Program-made: the position numbers and the translations under genes
NCBI RefSeq assembly: GCF_001280005.1
Contig: NZ_LGDW01000052.1
Location: 1-20,173 of the forward strand
Length of the DNA stretch: 20,173 bases
Direction: 5' to 3'
DNA from: Streptomyces sp. NRRL WC-3618
Lineage (GTDB): Bacteria > Actinomycetota > Actinomycetes > Streptomycetales > Streptomycetaceae
Shown here: one piece after another, positions 1 through 7,087 of the stretch
Layout: the number at the start of each line of letters is the position of its first letter
Position numbering within the stretch: the stretch's first letter is position 1
Notes under the pieces: generated by a model
Databases searched by the model: none
What the model was told of the DNA's origin: nothing
The model's input: only the letters and a program-made list of their open reading frames with translations

Positions 1-599
1 CCGTAGTACCACATCACATCATGCTTGGCCTCAACCCCGACCCCCCACGACTCCACCCCCGCCGCCTCGCACAACGCGACCGCCCGACGGATATGGAACC
101 CCTGACTGATCAGCACGGCCCGGTCGACCCCGAATATCTTCTTCGCGCGGACACAGGAGTCCCACGTGTCGAACCCGGCGTAGTCGCTCACGATCCGCCG
201 GTCCGGGACCCCGTGCCGGGTCAGATACGCCCGCATCGCGTCCGGCTCGTCGTAGTCCTCGCGACTGTTGTCCCCGGTGACGAGCACCACCCTGACCCGC
301 CCCGCCCGGTACAGCTTCGCCGCCGCGTCCAACCGGTGCGCGAGGTACGGAGACGGCTCCCCGCTCCACAACCCGGCACCGAACACGACGGCGACGTCGG
401 TACGCGGCGCGTCCGACACATCGCGCAACCTGTCGCTCGTGGCGACGAACATCCACGTGGTCGGCAGCAACGCCAGCACGCACACAGCCATCACCACCTG
501 CACGGCCCGCCGCTGCCCGACCCGCGTACGAGGCAGACGCACACGCGAACGCAAGGAAGCCAGGGAAACCCACGACGTACGCGTCTTCGGACTGCTCAT
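1..599 (-). CDS. SanA/YdcF-family (DUF218) membrane protein, C-terminus cut by the window edge
   Basis: The visible part is 199 codons and has no stop before base 1, so the C-terminus is missing. Residues 33-53 form one hydrophobic segment after a basic N-terminus, as expected for a signal anchor with the domain outside the membrane. From residue 67 the DUF218 fold is recognisable: TDVAVVFGAGLWSG, then LVTGDN at 106-111, a YDEPDAMRAYL stretch, and RAVLISQGFHIRRA near 160-173. The E. coli member SanA affects envelope permeability to vancomycin; the enzymatic activity of the family is not settled, so I give no reaction. The start at 599 was chosen because GGGAGG (611-616) precedes it by 11 bases and it retains the basic N-terminus. 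It is divergent from the chelatase gene at 834, with about 235 bases between them. Confidence 0.85.
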   Translation of the reverse strand, partial: MSSPKTRTSWVSLASLRSRVRLPRTRVGQRRAVQVVMAVCVLALLPTTWMFVATSDRLRDVSDAPRTDVAVVFGAGLWSGEPSPYLAHRLDAAAKLYRAGRVRVVLVTGDNSREDYDEPDAMRAYLTRHGVPDRRIVSDYAGFDTWDSCVRAKKIFGVDRAVLISQGFHIRRAVALCEAAGVESWGVGVEAKHDVMWYY

Positions 600-814
600 C
601 GGACGGGGTCCCTCCCAGGTGGCCCGCGGCCTGCCTGCCGCCGCCTTCGACCAAGAAGGACGCCCCCACCACCGCCCCGGTTCGCCTCCCCCAGCGTGAC
701 CAGCCTCACTCCGAAGCGCATAACCGCAGTTCAAGCGGCCTCACACAGCACCTGACCCCCACCGTGAACCCCCGGAAAAGACCCGTCATCACTGTGCAAC
801 GGCGTGGCAACCTC

Positions 815-833
815 GTACCGTCACGATCGGTAC
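815..833. promoter_or_regulatory. Hyphenated dyad GTACCG-N7-CGGTAC touching the chelatase start
   Basis: GTACCG (815-820) and CGGTAC (828-833) are perfect inverted repeats with a 7-base centre, and the right arm ends on the base before the ATG at 834. A -10-like TACCGT (816-821) lies inside the left arm. This would place the transcription start about 5 bases before the ATG, inside the dyad. The position fits an operator that blocks transcription or initiation, but no regulator gene is adjacent and I do not recognise the site. Confidence 0.35.
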
Positions 834-1742
834 ATGACGCCGTCGCCCCCTGCTTACGACGAGTCCTCGCAGCCCCGGCAGAGCCCCCGGTCGCCCGGAG
901 GCGCCCACCTCGACAGTACGGCGCACATCATGGACCGGATCACCAGCCAGCTCGGCAGCCAGCTCAGCCTCGTCTCGCTCGACGGCCGCCGTCGCCCCAC
1001 CCCGCCCGCACTCGTCCTCGTGGCCCACGGCAGCCGCGACCCACGAGCCCTGAGCACCGTGAGCACACTCGCCGAGCGCGTCCGCGAACTGCGCCCCGAC
1101 CTGCCCGTGCGCCTGGGGCACATCGAGCTGAACGCCCCGCTCCTCCCGGACACGCTCGCGGAACTCGGCACCGCCGAGGCCGTCCTCGTACCGTTGCTGC
1201 TCAGCCGCGGCTACCACATCAAGCAGGACATCCCGGAGATGGCCGCCGCGTCAGCGGCACGCACGCGCGTGGCGGCCCCGCTCGGCCCGCACCCCCTGCT
1301 CGTCGAAACCCTGTACGCCCGCCTCGTCGAGGCCGGCTGGCGCAGCCGGATGACCGACGAGCAGCGCCGGTCGAGCGCGGTCGTCCTCGCCGCCGCGGGT
1401 TCCCGCGACCCGGAGTCGGACGTCGACACGCGCCGCACCGCCCAGCTCCTCGCCGAACGCCTGGGCGTGCCCGTCGTCCCCGCGTACGCCAGCACCGCCG
1501 CGCCGACCGTCCCCGCCGCCGTACGCGCCCTGGCCGCCCGAGGCCGCCACCGGATCGCCGTGGCCTCGTACTTCACCGCCCCGGGCCGCTTCGCCACGGA
1601 GTGCGCCGAGGCGGCCCCCTGGATCGCGTCGGCCCCCCTGGGCGCCCACCCGGCAATGGCCCGCCTGATCCTCCACCGCTACGACCAGGCACTGGCGGCC
1701 CAGGAAACGCCCGCGACGAGAGAACTGGCGCCGGCCATCTAG
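834..1742 (+). CDS. CbiX-like sirohydrochlorin chelatase (tandem-domain)
   Basis: This 302-residue protein has two tandem CbiX-type halves. Family members insert Fe2+ (siroheme route) or Co2+ (cobalamin route) into sirohydrochlorin in the cytoplasm. The first half has AHGSRDP (64-70) and GYHIKQDIP (126-134), so both metal-binding histidines (H65, H128) are present. The second half repeats the fold ([10 protein letters not shown] from 187) but has Ala188 in place of His65 and no counterpart of His128, so only the N-terminal half looks catalytic. The start is uncertain. ATG 834 is chosen for the conserved-looking leader before the domain; GTG 804 and ATG 930 are also in frame, and none has a clear ribosome binding site. 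No siroheme, sulfite-reductase or cobalamin gene lies nearby to show which metal is used. Confidence 0.85.
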   Translation: MTPSPPAYDESSQPRQSPRSPGGAHLDSTAHIMDRITSQLGSQLSLVSLDGRRRPTPPALVLVAHGSRDPRALSTVSTLAERVRELRPDLPVRLGHIELNAPLLPDTLAELGTAEAVLVPLLLSRGYHIKQDIPEMAAASAARTRVAAPLGPHPLLVETLYARLVEAGWRSRMTDEQRRSSAVVLAAAGSRDPESDVDTRRTAQLLAERLGVPVVPAYASTAAPTVPAAVRALAARGRHRIAVASYFTAPGRFATECAEAAPWIASAPLGAHPAMARLILHRYDQALAAQETPATRELAPAI

Positions 1743-1790
1743 GGGCGCGGGGAACTGCGCGACAAGCCACATGCGGCCGCACCCGCGAAC
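1741..1790. repeat. Streptomyces-type dispersed intergenic repeat (GGGGCGCGGGGAACTGCGCG family)
   Basis: Directly after the chelatase stop the sequence reads GGGGCGCGGGGAACTGCGCG followed by a CAAGCCAC stretch. I recognise this string as a recurrent element found after many Streptomyces genes. Here it sits between two genes of the same orientation, where it could form a structured 3' end for the chelatase mRNA. Only one copy is in this window, so its repeat status rests on memory. Confidence 0.45.
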
Positions 1791-1851
1791 GAAACAGTCC
1801 CCGGCAGACGCGCAGGCGCACGCACACGCCCAAATTGTCAGTACCTGCCCT

Positions 1852-1857
1852 TACTGT
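1852..1857 (+). promoter_or_regulatory. Putative -10 (TACTGT) for a leaderless dgt mRNA
   Basis: TACTGT fits the actinobacterial TANNNT -10 pattern and lies exactly 6 bases before the ATG at 1864, so transcription would begin on or next to the start codon. No Shine-Dalgarno sequence is present. No -35 is seen at normal spacing; TTGTCA (1835-1840) is only 11 bases away. Confidence 0.4.
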
Positions 1858-1863
1858 CGAACC

Positions 1864-3270
1864 ATGGAAGGCACACGCACAGGCACAGGCACCCACACGA
1901 CCCCCACCCCCCAACCCCCACAAGACAACAGCGCACCCACCGCCAGCACCCCCACCGCCTACGCCCCGACGGCAGTCGCCCGCTGGGCGGCCGAGCCCGA
2001 CAAACGCCCAGGACGCACCGCCTTCCAACGCGACCGCGCCCGCGTGCTGCACTCCTCCGCGCTGCGCCGCCTCGCCGGCAAAACACAGGTGGTGACGCCA
2101 GGCACCCGGAGCCAGGTCTGGGACGCCACCCCCCGCACCCGCCTCACGCACTCCCTGGAATGCGCCCAGGTCGGCCGCGAACTCGGCGCCGCCCTCGGCT
2201 GCGATCCCGACCTCGTCGAGGCGGCCTGTCTCTCCCACGACCTGGGCCACCCGCCCTTCGGGCACAACGGCGAACAGGCGCTCAACGAGTTCGCGGCGGA
2301 CTGCGGCGGCTTCGAGGGCAACGCCCAGTCCCTCAGACTCCTCACCCGGATCGAACCGAAACGGTTCGTGCATCGCGCGCGTCTCGAAACCACGGGAGAA
2401 TCCGGGACCCCGGGCCGCTCCGGGGCCGCCGGCGATTTCGTCAGCGTGGGCCTCAACCTGACCCGGGCCACCCTCGACGCCGCCACCAAGTACCCCTGGC
2501 CGCGCGGCGCGCACCCCACCGACCCGGCCTCCCCGAAGTTCGGCGTCTACGACGACGACCGGCCGGTCTTCGACTGGGTCCGCCAGGGCGCCCCCGGCAC
2601 GCGGACGACGTTCGAGGCCCAGGTCATGGACTGGGCGGACGACGTGGCGTACTCGGTGCACGACGTCGAGGACGGCCTGCACGCCGGGCACATCGACCCC
2701 AATTACCTGCACGCCGAACCCGAGCGCCAGGAGATCTTCCGGGTCGCCACCGGTCGGTACGTGGCCGCGGACACCGACCCGGCCGAACTCGGCGAGGCCC
2801 TCGACCGCCTCCTCGACCAGGAGTGGTGGCCGCACGGCTACGACGGCACGGCGGTCGCCCAGGCCCGCCTCAAGGACGCCACCAGCCAGCTCATCGGCCG
2901 CTTCTGCCTGGCCGCGGAGAGCGCCACGCGCACGGCGTTCGGCGGCGGCAGGCTCACGCGGTACACGGCGGAACTGGTCGTCCCGCGCGCGGCGCGGCTG
3001 GAGTGCGCGGTCCTCAAGGCGGTCGCCGACCGGTACGTGATGCAGCGCGCCGAACAGGAACTGCTCCGCGCGGACCAGCGCATCGTGGTCGCCGAGCTCG
3101 CCGAGGCGCTCACGGCCCGCGCCCCGGAGGGCCTGGACCCACAGTTCCGCGCGCTGTTCGACGAGGCGGCCGACGACAGGGCGCGCAAGCGGGTGATCGT
3201 CGACCAGATCGCGTCACTCACCGACGCGTCGGCGCGTTCGCTGCACGCCCGCCTGAAGCGCCGCATATGA
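1864..3270 (+). CDS. dgt: Deoxyguanosinetriphosphate triphosphohydrolase (dGTPase-like HD protein)
   Basis: This 468-residue HD-domain enzyme is predicted to hydrolyse dGTP, or dNTPs more broadly, to the nucleoside and triphosphate in the cytoplasm. The metal site is complete: H96 in RLTHSLE, H125-D126 in [14 protein letters not shown], and an aspartate in [16 protein letters not shown] (about 259-260). The sequence [20 protein letters not shown] before the HD core is typical of the actinobacterial branch. Residues 1-40 are a low-complexity Thr/Pro/Gly tail and probably disordered. ATG 1864 is preferred over an in-frame ATG at 1771, because the latter would add a repeat-derived leader and a putative -10 lies 6 bases before 1864. 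Being two genes upstream of dnaG fits a role in nucleotide balance during replication, although the 248-base gap to the next gene suggests separate transcription. Confidence 0.92.
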   Translation: MEGTRTGTGTHTTPTPQPPQDNSAPTASTPTAYAPTAVARWAAEPDKRPGRTAFQRDRARVLHSSALRRLAGKTQVVTPGTRSQVWDATPRTRLTHSLECAQVGRELGAALGCDPDLVEAACLSHDLGHPPFGHNGEQALNEFAADCGGFEGNAQSLRLLTRIEPKRFVHRARLETTGESGTPGRSGAAGDFVSVGLNLTRATLDAATKYPWPRGAHPTDPASPKFGVYDDDRPVFDWVRQGAPGTRTTFEAQVMDWADDVAYSVHDVEDGLHAGHIDPNYLHAEPERQEIFRVATGRYVAADTDPAELGEALDRLLDQEWWPHGYDGTAVAQARLKDATSQLIGRFCLAAESATRTAFGGGRLTRYTAELVVPRAARLECAVLKAVADRYVMQRAEQELLRADQRIVVAELAEALTARAPEGLDPQFRALFDEAADDRARKRVIVDQIASLTDASARSLHARLKRRI

Positions 3271-3313
3271 ACTGCATATCAACCACATATGAACCGAATC
3301 CGGACGGCATATG
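3264..3313 (+). repeat. CATATG motifs phased at 11 bases over the dgt stop codon
   Basis: CATATG occurs at 3264, 3286 and 3308, and CATATC at 3275. The spacings are 11, 11 and 22 bases, all multiples of one unit; the unit that would start at 3297 has no match. The first motif includes the dgt TGA stop. AT-rich hexamers in helical register are conspicuous in this very GC-rich sequence. They lie 206 bases upstream of the flavoprotein start, so they may be a cooperative regulator site or a bent-DNA element. Confidence 0.5.
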
Positions 3314-3506
3314 ACACAGATGTGACCCTGCGTGGCCTGATCGGGCCACACCCTCTTCCCCCATCACACTCCGTGCGGGACGCTCGCCAGGGGCATCCGT
3401 ACCGAAGACAACAAGACGCAAGGCGCGAGACACAGGGCACGAGACACAAAGCATCAGCATCAGCATCAGCACCACGCGACACGGGCAACACGTGGCACCC
3501 GTTACG

Positions 3507-3512
3507 AGGAGG
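3507..3512 (+). promoter_or_regulatory. Strong ribosome binding site fixing the flavoprotein start
   Basis: AGGAGG lies 6 bases before GTG 3519. It rules against the upstream in-frame GTG at 3492; an ATG at 3514 is out of frame. Confidence 0.75.
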
Positions 3513-3518
3513 CATGAA

Positions 3519-4784
3519 GTGGTCGACGCGGATCAGACATTCGTCATCGTCGGAGGCGGACTGGCCGGCGCCAAGGCGGCCGAGACGCTCCGGACGGAGG
3601 GCTTCACCGGCCGCGTGATACTGATCTGCGACGAACGCGAGCACCCGTACGAGCGGCCCCCGCTCTCCAAGGGCTACCTCCTCGGCAAGGAGGAGCGCGA
3701 CAGCGTCTTCGTCCACGAACCCGCGTGGTACGCGCGCAACGACATCGAACTCCACCTCGGCCAGACCGTCGACGCCATCGACCGTACGGCGAAGACGGTC
3801 CGTTTCGGCGACGACGGCACCCTCGTCCACTATGACAAACTGCTCATCGCCACCGGCGCCGAGCCGCGCCGCCTCGACATCCCCGGCACCGGGTTGGCCG
3901 GTGTACACCATCTGCGCCGCCTCGCGCACGCCGAGCGACTCAAGGGCGTCCTGGCCGCCCTGGGGCGGGACAACGGCCACATCGTGATCGCCGGCGCGGG
4001 CTGGATCGGCCTGGAGGTCGCGGCGGCGGCGCGGGAGTACGGCGCGGAGGTGACCGTCGTCGAGCCGCTGTCGACGCCGCTGCACTCGGTGCTCGGCCCC
4101 GAGCTGGGCAACCTCTTCGCCGAGCTGCACCGCGAGCACGGCGTCCGCTTCCACTTCGGGGCCCGCCTGACGGAGATCGTCGGCCAGGACGGCATGGTCC
4201 TCGCGGCCCGTACGGACGACGGCGAGGAGCACCCGGCCCACGACGTCCTGGCGGCCATCGGGGCCGCACCGCGCACCGCCCTGGCGGAGGCGGCAGGCCT
4301 GACCCTCGCCGACCGGGCGTACGGCGGCGGCATCGCGGTCGACGAGGGCCTGCGCACCTCCGACCCCGACATCTACGCGGCCGGTGACGTGGCAGCCTTC
4401 CCCCACGCCCTGTTCGACACCAGGCTGCGCGTCGAGCACTGGGCCAACGCCCTCAACGGCGGCCCGGCGGCGGCCCGCGCGATGCTGGGCCGGGTATCGG
4501 CGTACGACCGCGTGCCCTACTTCTTCTCCGACCAGTACGACATGGGCATGGAGTACTCGGGCTGGGCGCCCCCGGGCTCGTACGACCAGGTGGTGATCCG
4601 GGGAGACGCGGGCAAGCGCGAGTTCATCGCCTTCTGGGTGAAGGAGGGCCGGGTGCTGGCCGGAATGAACGTGAACGTGTGGGACGTCACAGAGCCCATC
4701 CAGCAGCTCATCCGCTCCCGGGCCACAGTGGACACGGAGGCCCTGGCGAACCCGCACGTACCACTCGACAGCCTCGTCCCGTAG
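3519..4784 (+). CDS. FAD-dependent pyridine nucleotide-disulfide oxidoreductase (ferredoxin reductase type)
   Basis: This 421-residue flavoprotein is likely to pass electrons from NAD(P)H through FAD to a ferredoxin or similar small redox protein. Visible motifs are the N-terminal FAD dinucleotide fold VIVGGGLAGAKAAETL (9-24, GGGLAG at 12-17), a second Rossmann motif GAGWIG (159-164) for NAD(P)H, and the FAD-contacting IYAAGD (285-290). The C-terminal 100 residues resemble the reductase dimerisation domain. There is no CxxxxC pair, so it is not a disulfide reductase of the lipoamide/glutathione type. The GTG at 3519 was chosen because AGGAGG (3507-3512) precedes it by 6 bases; a GTG at 3492 is in frame but has no such site. 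No ferredoxin or P450 gene is adjacent, so the partner is unknown. Confidence 0.9.
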   Translation: MVDADQTFVIVGGGLAGAKAAETLRTEGFTGRVILICDEREHPYERPPLSKGYLLGKEERDSVFVHEPAWYARNDIELHLGQTVDAIDRTAKTVRFGDDGTLVHYDKLLIATGAEPRRLDIPGTGLAGVHHLRRLAHAERLKGVLAALGRDNGHIVIAGAGWIGLEVAAAAREYGAEVTVVEPLSTPLHSVLGPELGNLFAELHREHGVRFHFGARLTEIVGQDGMVLAARTDDGEEHPAHDVLAAIGAAPRTALAEAAGLTLADRAYGGGIAVDEGLRTSDPDIYAAGDVAAFPHALFDTRLRVEHWANALNGGPAAARAMLGRVSAYDRVPYFFSDQYDMGMEYSGWAPPGSYDQVVIRGDAGKREFIAFWVKEGRVLAGMNVNVWDVTEPIQQLIRSRATVDTEALANPHVPLDSLVP

Positions 4785-4830
4785 CGGCGGTGGGGCCCGC
4801 GACTGTCACAGCAGTGTCGGCCCGCCCCCG

Positions 4831-4836
4831 TAGAAT
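4831..4836 (+). promoter_or_regulatory. Putative -10 (TAGAAT) for a leaderless dnaG mRNA
   Basis: TAGAAT is a near-consensus actinobacterial -10 and ends 6 bases before the GTG at 4843, so the first transcribed base should be the start codon or its neighbour. There is no Shine-Dalgarno sequence in the preceding 20 bases. The -35 region is poor (a CTGTCA at 4803 is too far). The gap to the upstream gene is only 58 bases. Confidence 0.55.
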
Positions 4837-4842
4837 CACCAC

Positions 4843-6756
4843 GTGGCCGGAAGGATCAACGACGAGGACGTGAAGGCGGTTCGGGACGCGGTCCCGATCG
4901 ACGCCGTCGTGTCCGAGTACCTCCAGCTGCGCAACGCGGGCGGCGGCAACCTCAAGGGCCTGTGCCCCTTCCACGACGAGAAGTCACCGTCCTTCCAGGT
5001 CAGCCCGAGCAAGGGACTGTTCCACTGCTTCGGCTGCCAGGAAGGCGGCGACACCATCACGTTCGTGATGAAGGTCGATCACCTCTCCTTCTCCGAGTCG
5101 GTCGAGCGCCTGGCCGGCCAGGCCGGCATCACCCTGCGGTACGAGGAGGGTGGCTACAACCCCACCCACCAGCGCGGTGAGCGCATCCGCCTGGTCGAGG
5201 CCCACAAGATCGCCGCGCAGTGGTACGCGGAGCAGCTGGCCACCAGCTCCGAGGCGGACGCGGGCCGCAAGTTCCTCGCGGAACGCGGCTTCGACCAGTC
5301 GGCCGCCGAACACTTCTCCGTCGGCTACAGCCCCCAGGGCTGGGACCACCTCACCCGCTACCTCCGCGGCAAGGGCTTCTCGGACAAGGAACTCCTGTTG
5401 TCCGGCATCGCCCAGGAAGGCCGCCGCGGCCCCATCGACCGTTTCCGGGGCCGCCTCATGTGGCCGATCCGCGACATCGGCGGCGAGGTCGTCGGCTTCG
5501 GCGCGCGCAAGCTGTACGAGGCGGACACGGGCCCGAAGTACCTGAACACCCCGGACACGGCGATCTACCGGAAGTCCCAGGTCCTGTACGGCATCGACCT
5601 CGCCAAGAAGGACATCGCGAAGGCGAGCCGCGCGGTCGTCGTCGAGGGCTACACGGACGTCATGGCCTGCCATCTGGCCGGCGTGACGACGGCGATCGCG
5701 ACCTGCGGCACGGCCTTCGGCACCGACCACATCAAGATCCTCCGCCGGCTGCTGATGGACAACGGCAGCGCGCGCGTGATCTTCACCTTCGACGGCGACG
5801 CGGCCGGCCAGAAGGCGGCGCTGCGCGCCTTCGAGGACGACCAGAAGTTCGCCGCCGAGACCTACATCGCGATCGCGCCCGACGGCATGGACCCCTGCGA
5901 CCTGCGCCTCGCCAAGGGCGACCAGGCCGTCGCCGACCTCGCCGAACCCCGCACGCCCCTCTTCGAGTTCGCCCTGCGCCAGATCGCCCTGCGCTACGAC
6001 CTCGAAACCCCGGCGGGCCGCGCGGCGGCGCTGGACGAGGCGGCCCCGATCGTGGCCCGCATCAAGAACAGCGGCGCCCAGCACGAGGTGGCCGTCCAAC
6101 TGGCCGGCATGCTCGGCATCCTGGACACGCAGTTCGTCGTCAAGAGGGTGGCGCAGCTGGCCCGTTGGGCCCGCGACCGCGGCGGCAAGGGCCCGGCCCC
6201 CGCCGGCGGGCAGAGCCGGACGCAGCCGTACGAGCAGACCTCCGCGCGCTCCGGCGGCCCCTCCGGACCTGCCCTGAACCTCCGCAACCCGGTCTACGCC
6301 ACCGAACGCGAACTCCTCAAGCTCGCCCTCCAGCGCCCCGACCTGGTCTCCCCGGCCTTCGACGCCTACGGCATCGACGAGTTCACGGCCGCCCCCTACG
6401 CGGCGGTCCGCCAGGCGATCATGGAAGCGGGCGGCGCGGAGTACGGCGCCCAGGACCCCCAGGAGTACCTGGTCCGCGTCCGCGAGGTGGCCCCGGACAA
6501 CACCGTCCGCTCCATGGTGACGGAGCTGGCGGTCGAGGCGATCATGCGCAGAACGGTCGACGACGTGTACGCGAGCGACCAACTGGTCATGGTCCGCCGC
6601 AGAGCGGTGGAACGCCGCATCCAGGAGGTCCAGGTGACCCACACCCGCCTGGCCACCCATGGAGACCCGGCCGAACTGGCCGCCGTACAGAACGAGTTGT
6701 GGGTACTCCAGCAGTACGACCAGGCCCTGCGGGAGCGCGGCGCGGCGGCGCTCTGA
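4843..6756 (+). CDS. dnaG: DNA primase DnaG
   Basis: This 637-residue primase synthesises the RNA primers for chromosomal replication, recruited by the DnaB helicase. The N-terminal CHC2 zinc finger is complete (C41, H44, C62, C65, in LCPFHDEKSPSF and HCFGCQEGGD). The catalytic Toprim core follows, with VVEGYTDVM (E268) and the metal-binding FDGDAAG (D317, D319). A linker rich in Gly, Pro and Ser (about 445-475) leads to the C-terminal helicase-interacting domain (about 485-637). The length is normal for the family. The start GTG 4843 keeps the conserved AGRINDEDVKAVRDAVPI opening. An essential gene whose mRNA appears leaderless is worth noting. The downstream gene is separated by 331 bases and is probably transcribed independently. 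Confidence 0.97.
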   Translation: MAGRINDEDVKAVRDAVPIDAVVSEYLQLRNAGGGNLKGLCPFHDEKSPSFQVSPSKGLFHCFGCQEGGDTITFVMKVDHLSFSESVERLAGQAGITLRYEEGGYNPTHQRGERIRLVEAHKIAAQWYAEQLATSSEADAGRKFLAERGFDQSAAEHFSVGYSPQGWDHLTRYLRGKGFSDKELLLSGIAQEGRRGPIDRFRGRLMWPIRDIGGEVVGFGARKLYEADTGPKYLNTPDTAIYRKSQVLYGIDLAKKDIAKASRAVVVEGYTDVMACHLAGVTTAIATCGTAFGTDHIKILRRLLMDNGSARVIFTFDGDAAGQKAALRAFEDDQKFAAETYIAIAPDGMDPCDLRLAKGDQAVADLAEPRTPLFEFALRQIALRYDLETPAGRAAALDEAAPIVARIKNSGAQHEVAVQLAGMLGILDTQFVVKRVAQLARWARDRGGKGPAPAGGQSRTQPYEQTSARSGGPSGPALNLRNPVYATERELLKLALQRPDLVSPAFDAYGIDEFTAAPYAAVRQAIMEAGGAEYGAQDPQEYLVRVREVAPDNTVRSMVTELAVEAIMRRTVDDVYASDQLVMVRRRAVERRIQEVQVTHTRLATHGDPAELAAVQNELWVLQQYDQALRERGAAAL

Positions 6757-7087
6757 GCCTCGGCGCCGGTTTCGCGGCGGGCGGTGCTGTGCCCGTCGTA
6801 CACGTGACTTGAGCGAACAGGCGTTCGAGTTTGCGGCGTCGGTAATCACGCGGTCACACACCGGACTCAGAAAGTCGTCGCACGCCCCTCGTGGCGGCGA
6901 TGTGTCGTACTCCACACTGGGTTCCGGTGCCTGAGTCCTCGGAGCGCGGCCGACCCGTCCCCAACGGGTCCGACACCCCCGCGATCCGCTCAACGCGTAC
7001 GGGACGGACAGCGGTGAGGCCGCCCACTCCGCCCCCCGAGTACCGCTGCCGTACGCCTCAGCAGCGATCATCCTGGAGGCCGCCCCC
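6757..7087 (+). other. 331-base intergenic region between dnaG and the sigma gene
   Basis: I see no gene here. The region holds an SOS-box-like palindrome (6813-6828) and a hairpin with perfect 7-base arms, GACCCGT (6952-6958) and ACGGGTC (6964-6970), with a 5-base loop. The hairpin could act in the leader of the sigma-factor mRNA. No T-run follows, so it is not a classical intrinsic terminator. The promoter of the sigma gene must lie here, but I cannot place it confidently. Confidence 0.6.
6813..6828. promoter_or_regulatory. LexA/SOS-box-like operator
   Basis: The 16-mer GCGAACAGGCGTTCGA matches the actinobacterial SOS box TCGAAC-N4-GTTCGA at 11 of 12 fixed positions; only the first base differs. 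The centre AGGC also fits the RNRY preference reported for mycobacteria. It lies 57 bases after the dnaG stop and 259 bases before the sigma-factor start, so the sigma gene is the likely target. Confidence 0.55.

Noticed and set aside
696..709. GTGA-N6-TCAC, a CRP-like palindrome between the divergent SanA-like and chelatase genes
   Set aside because: Eight fixed bases are expected about 0.3 times by chance in a window of this size, and the site misses one base of the Streptomyces Crp pattern (GTG-N6-GNCAC). Not enough to annotate.
764..2095. Long plus-strand open frame rich in Arg and Pro across the chelatase gene
   Set aside because: It is the out-of-frame shadow of a high-GC gene. The CbiX reading has motifs and correct codon bias, this one has neither.
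3451..3470. CATCAG triplicate before the flavoprotein gene
   Set aside because: A short simple repeat of three units, with no sign of a site or structure.
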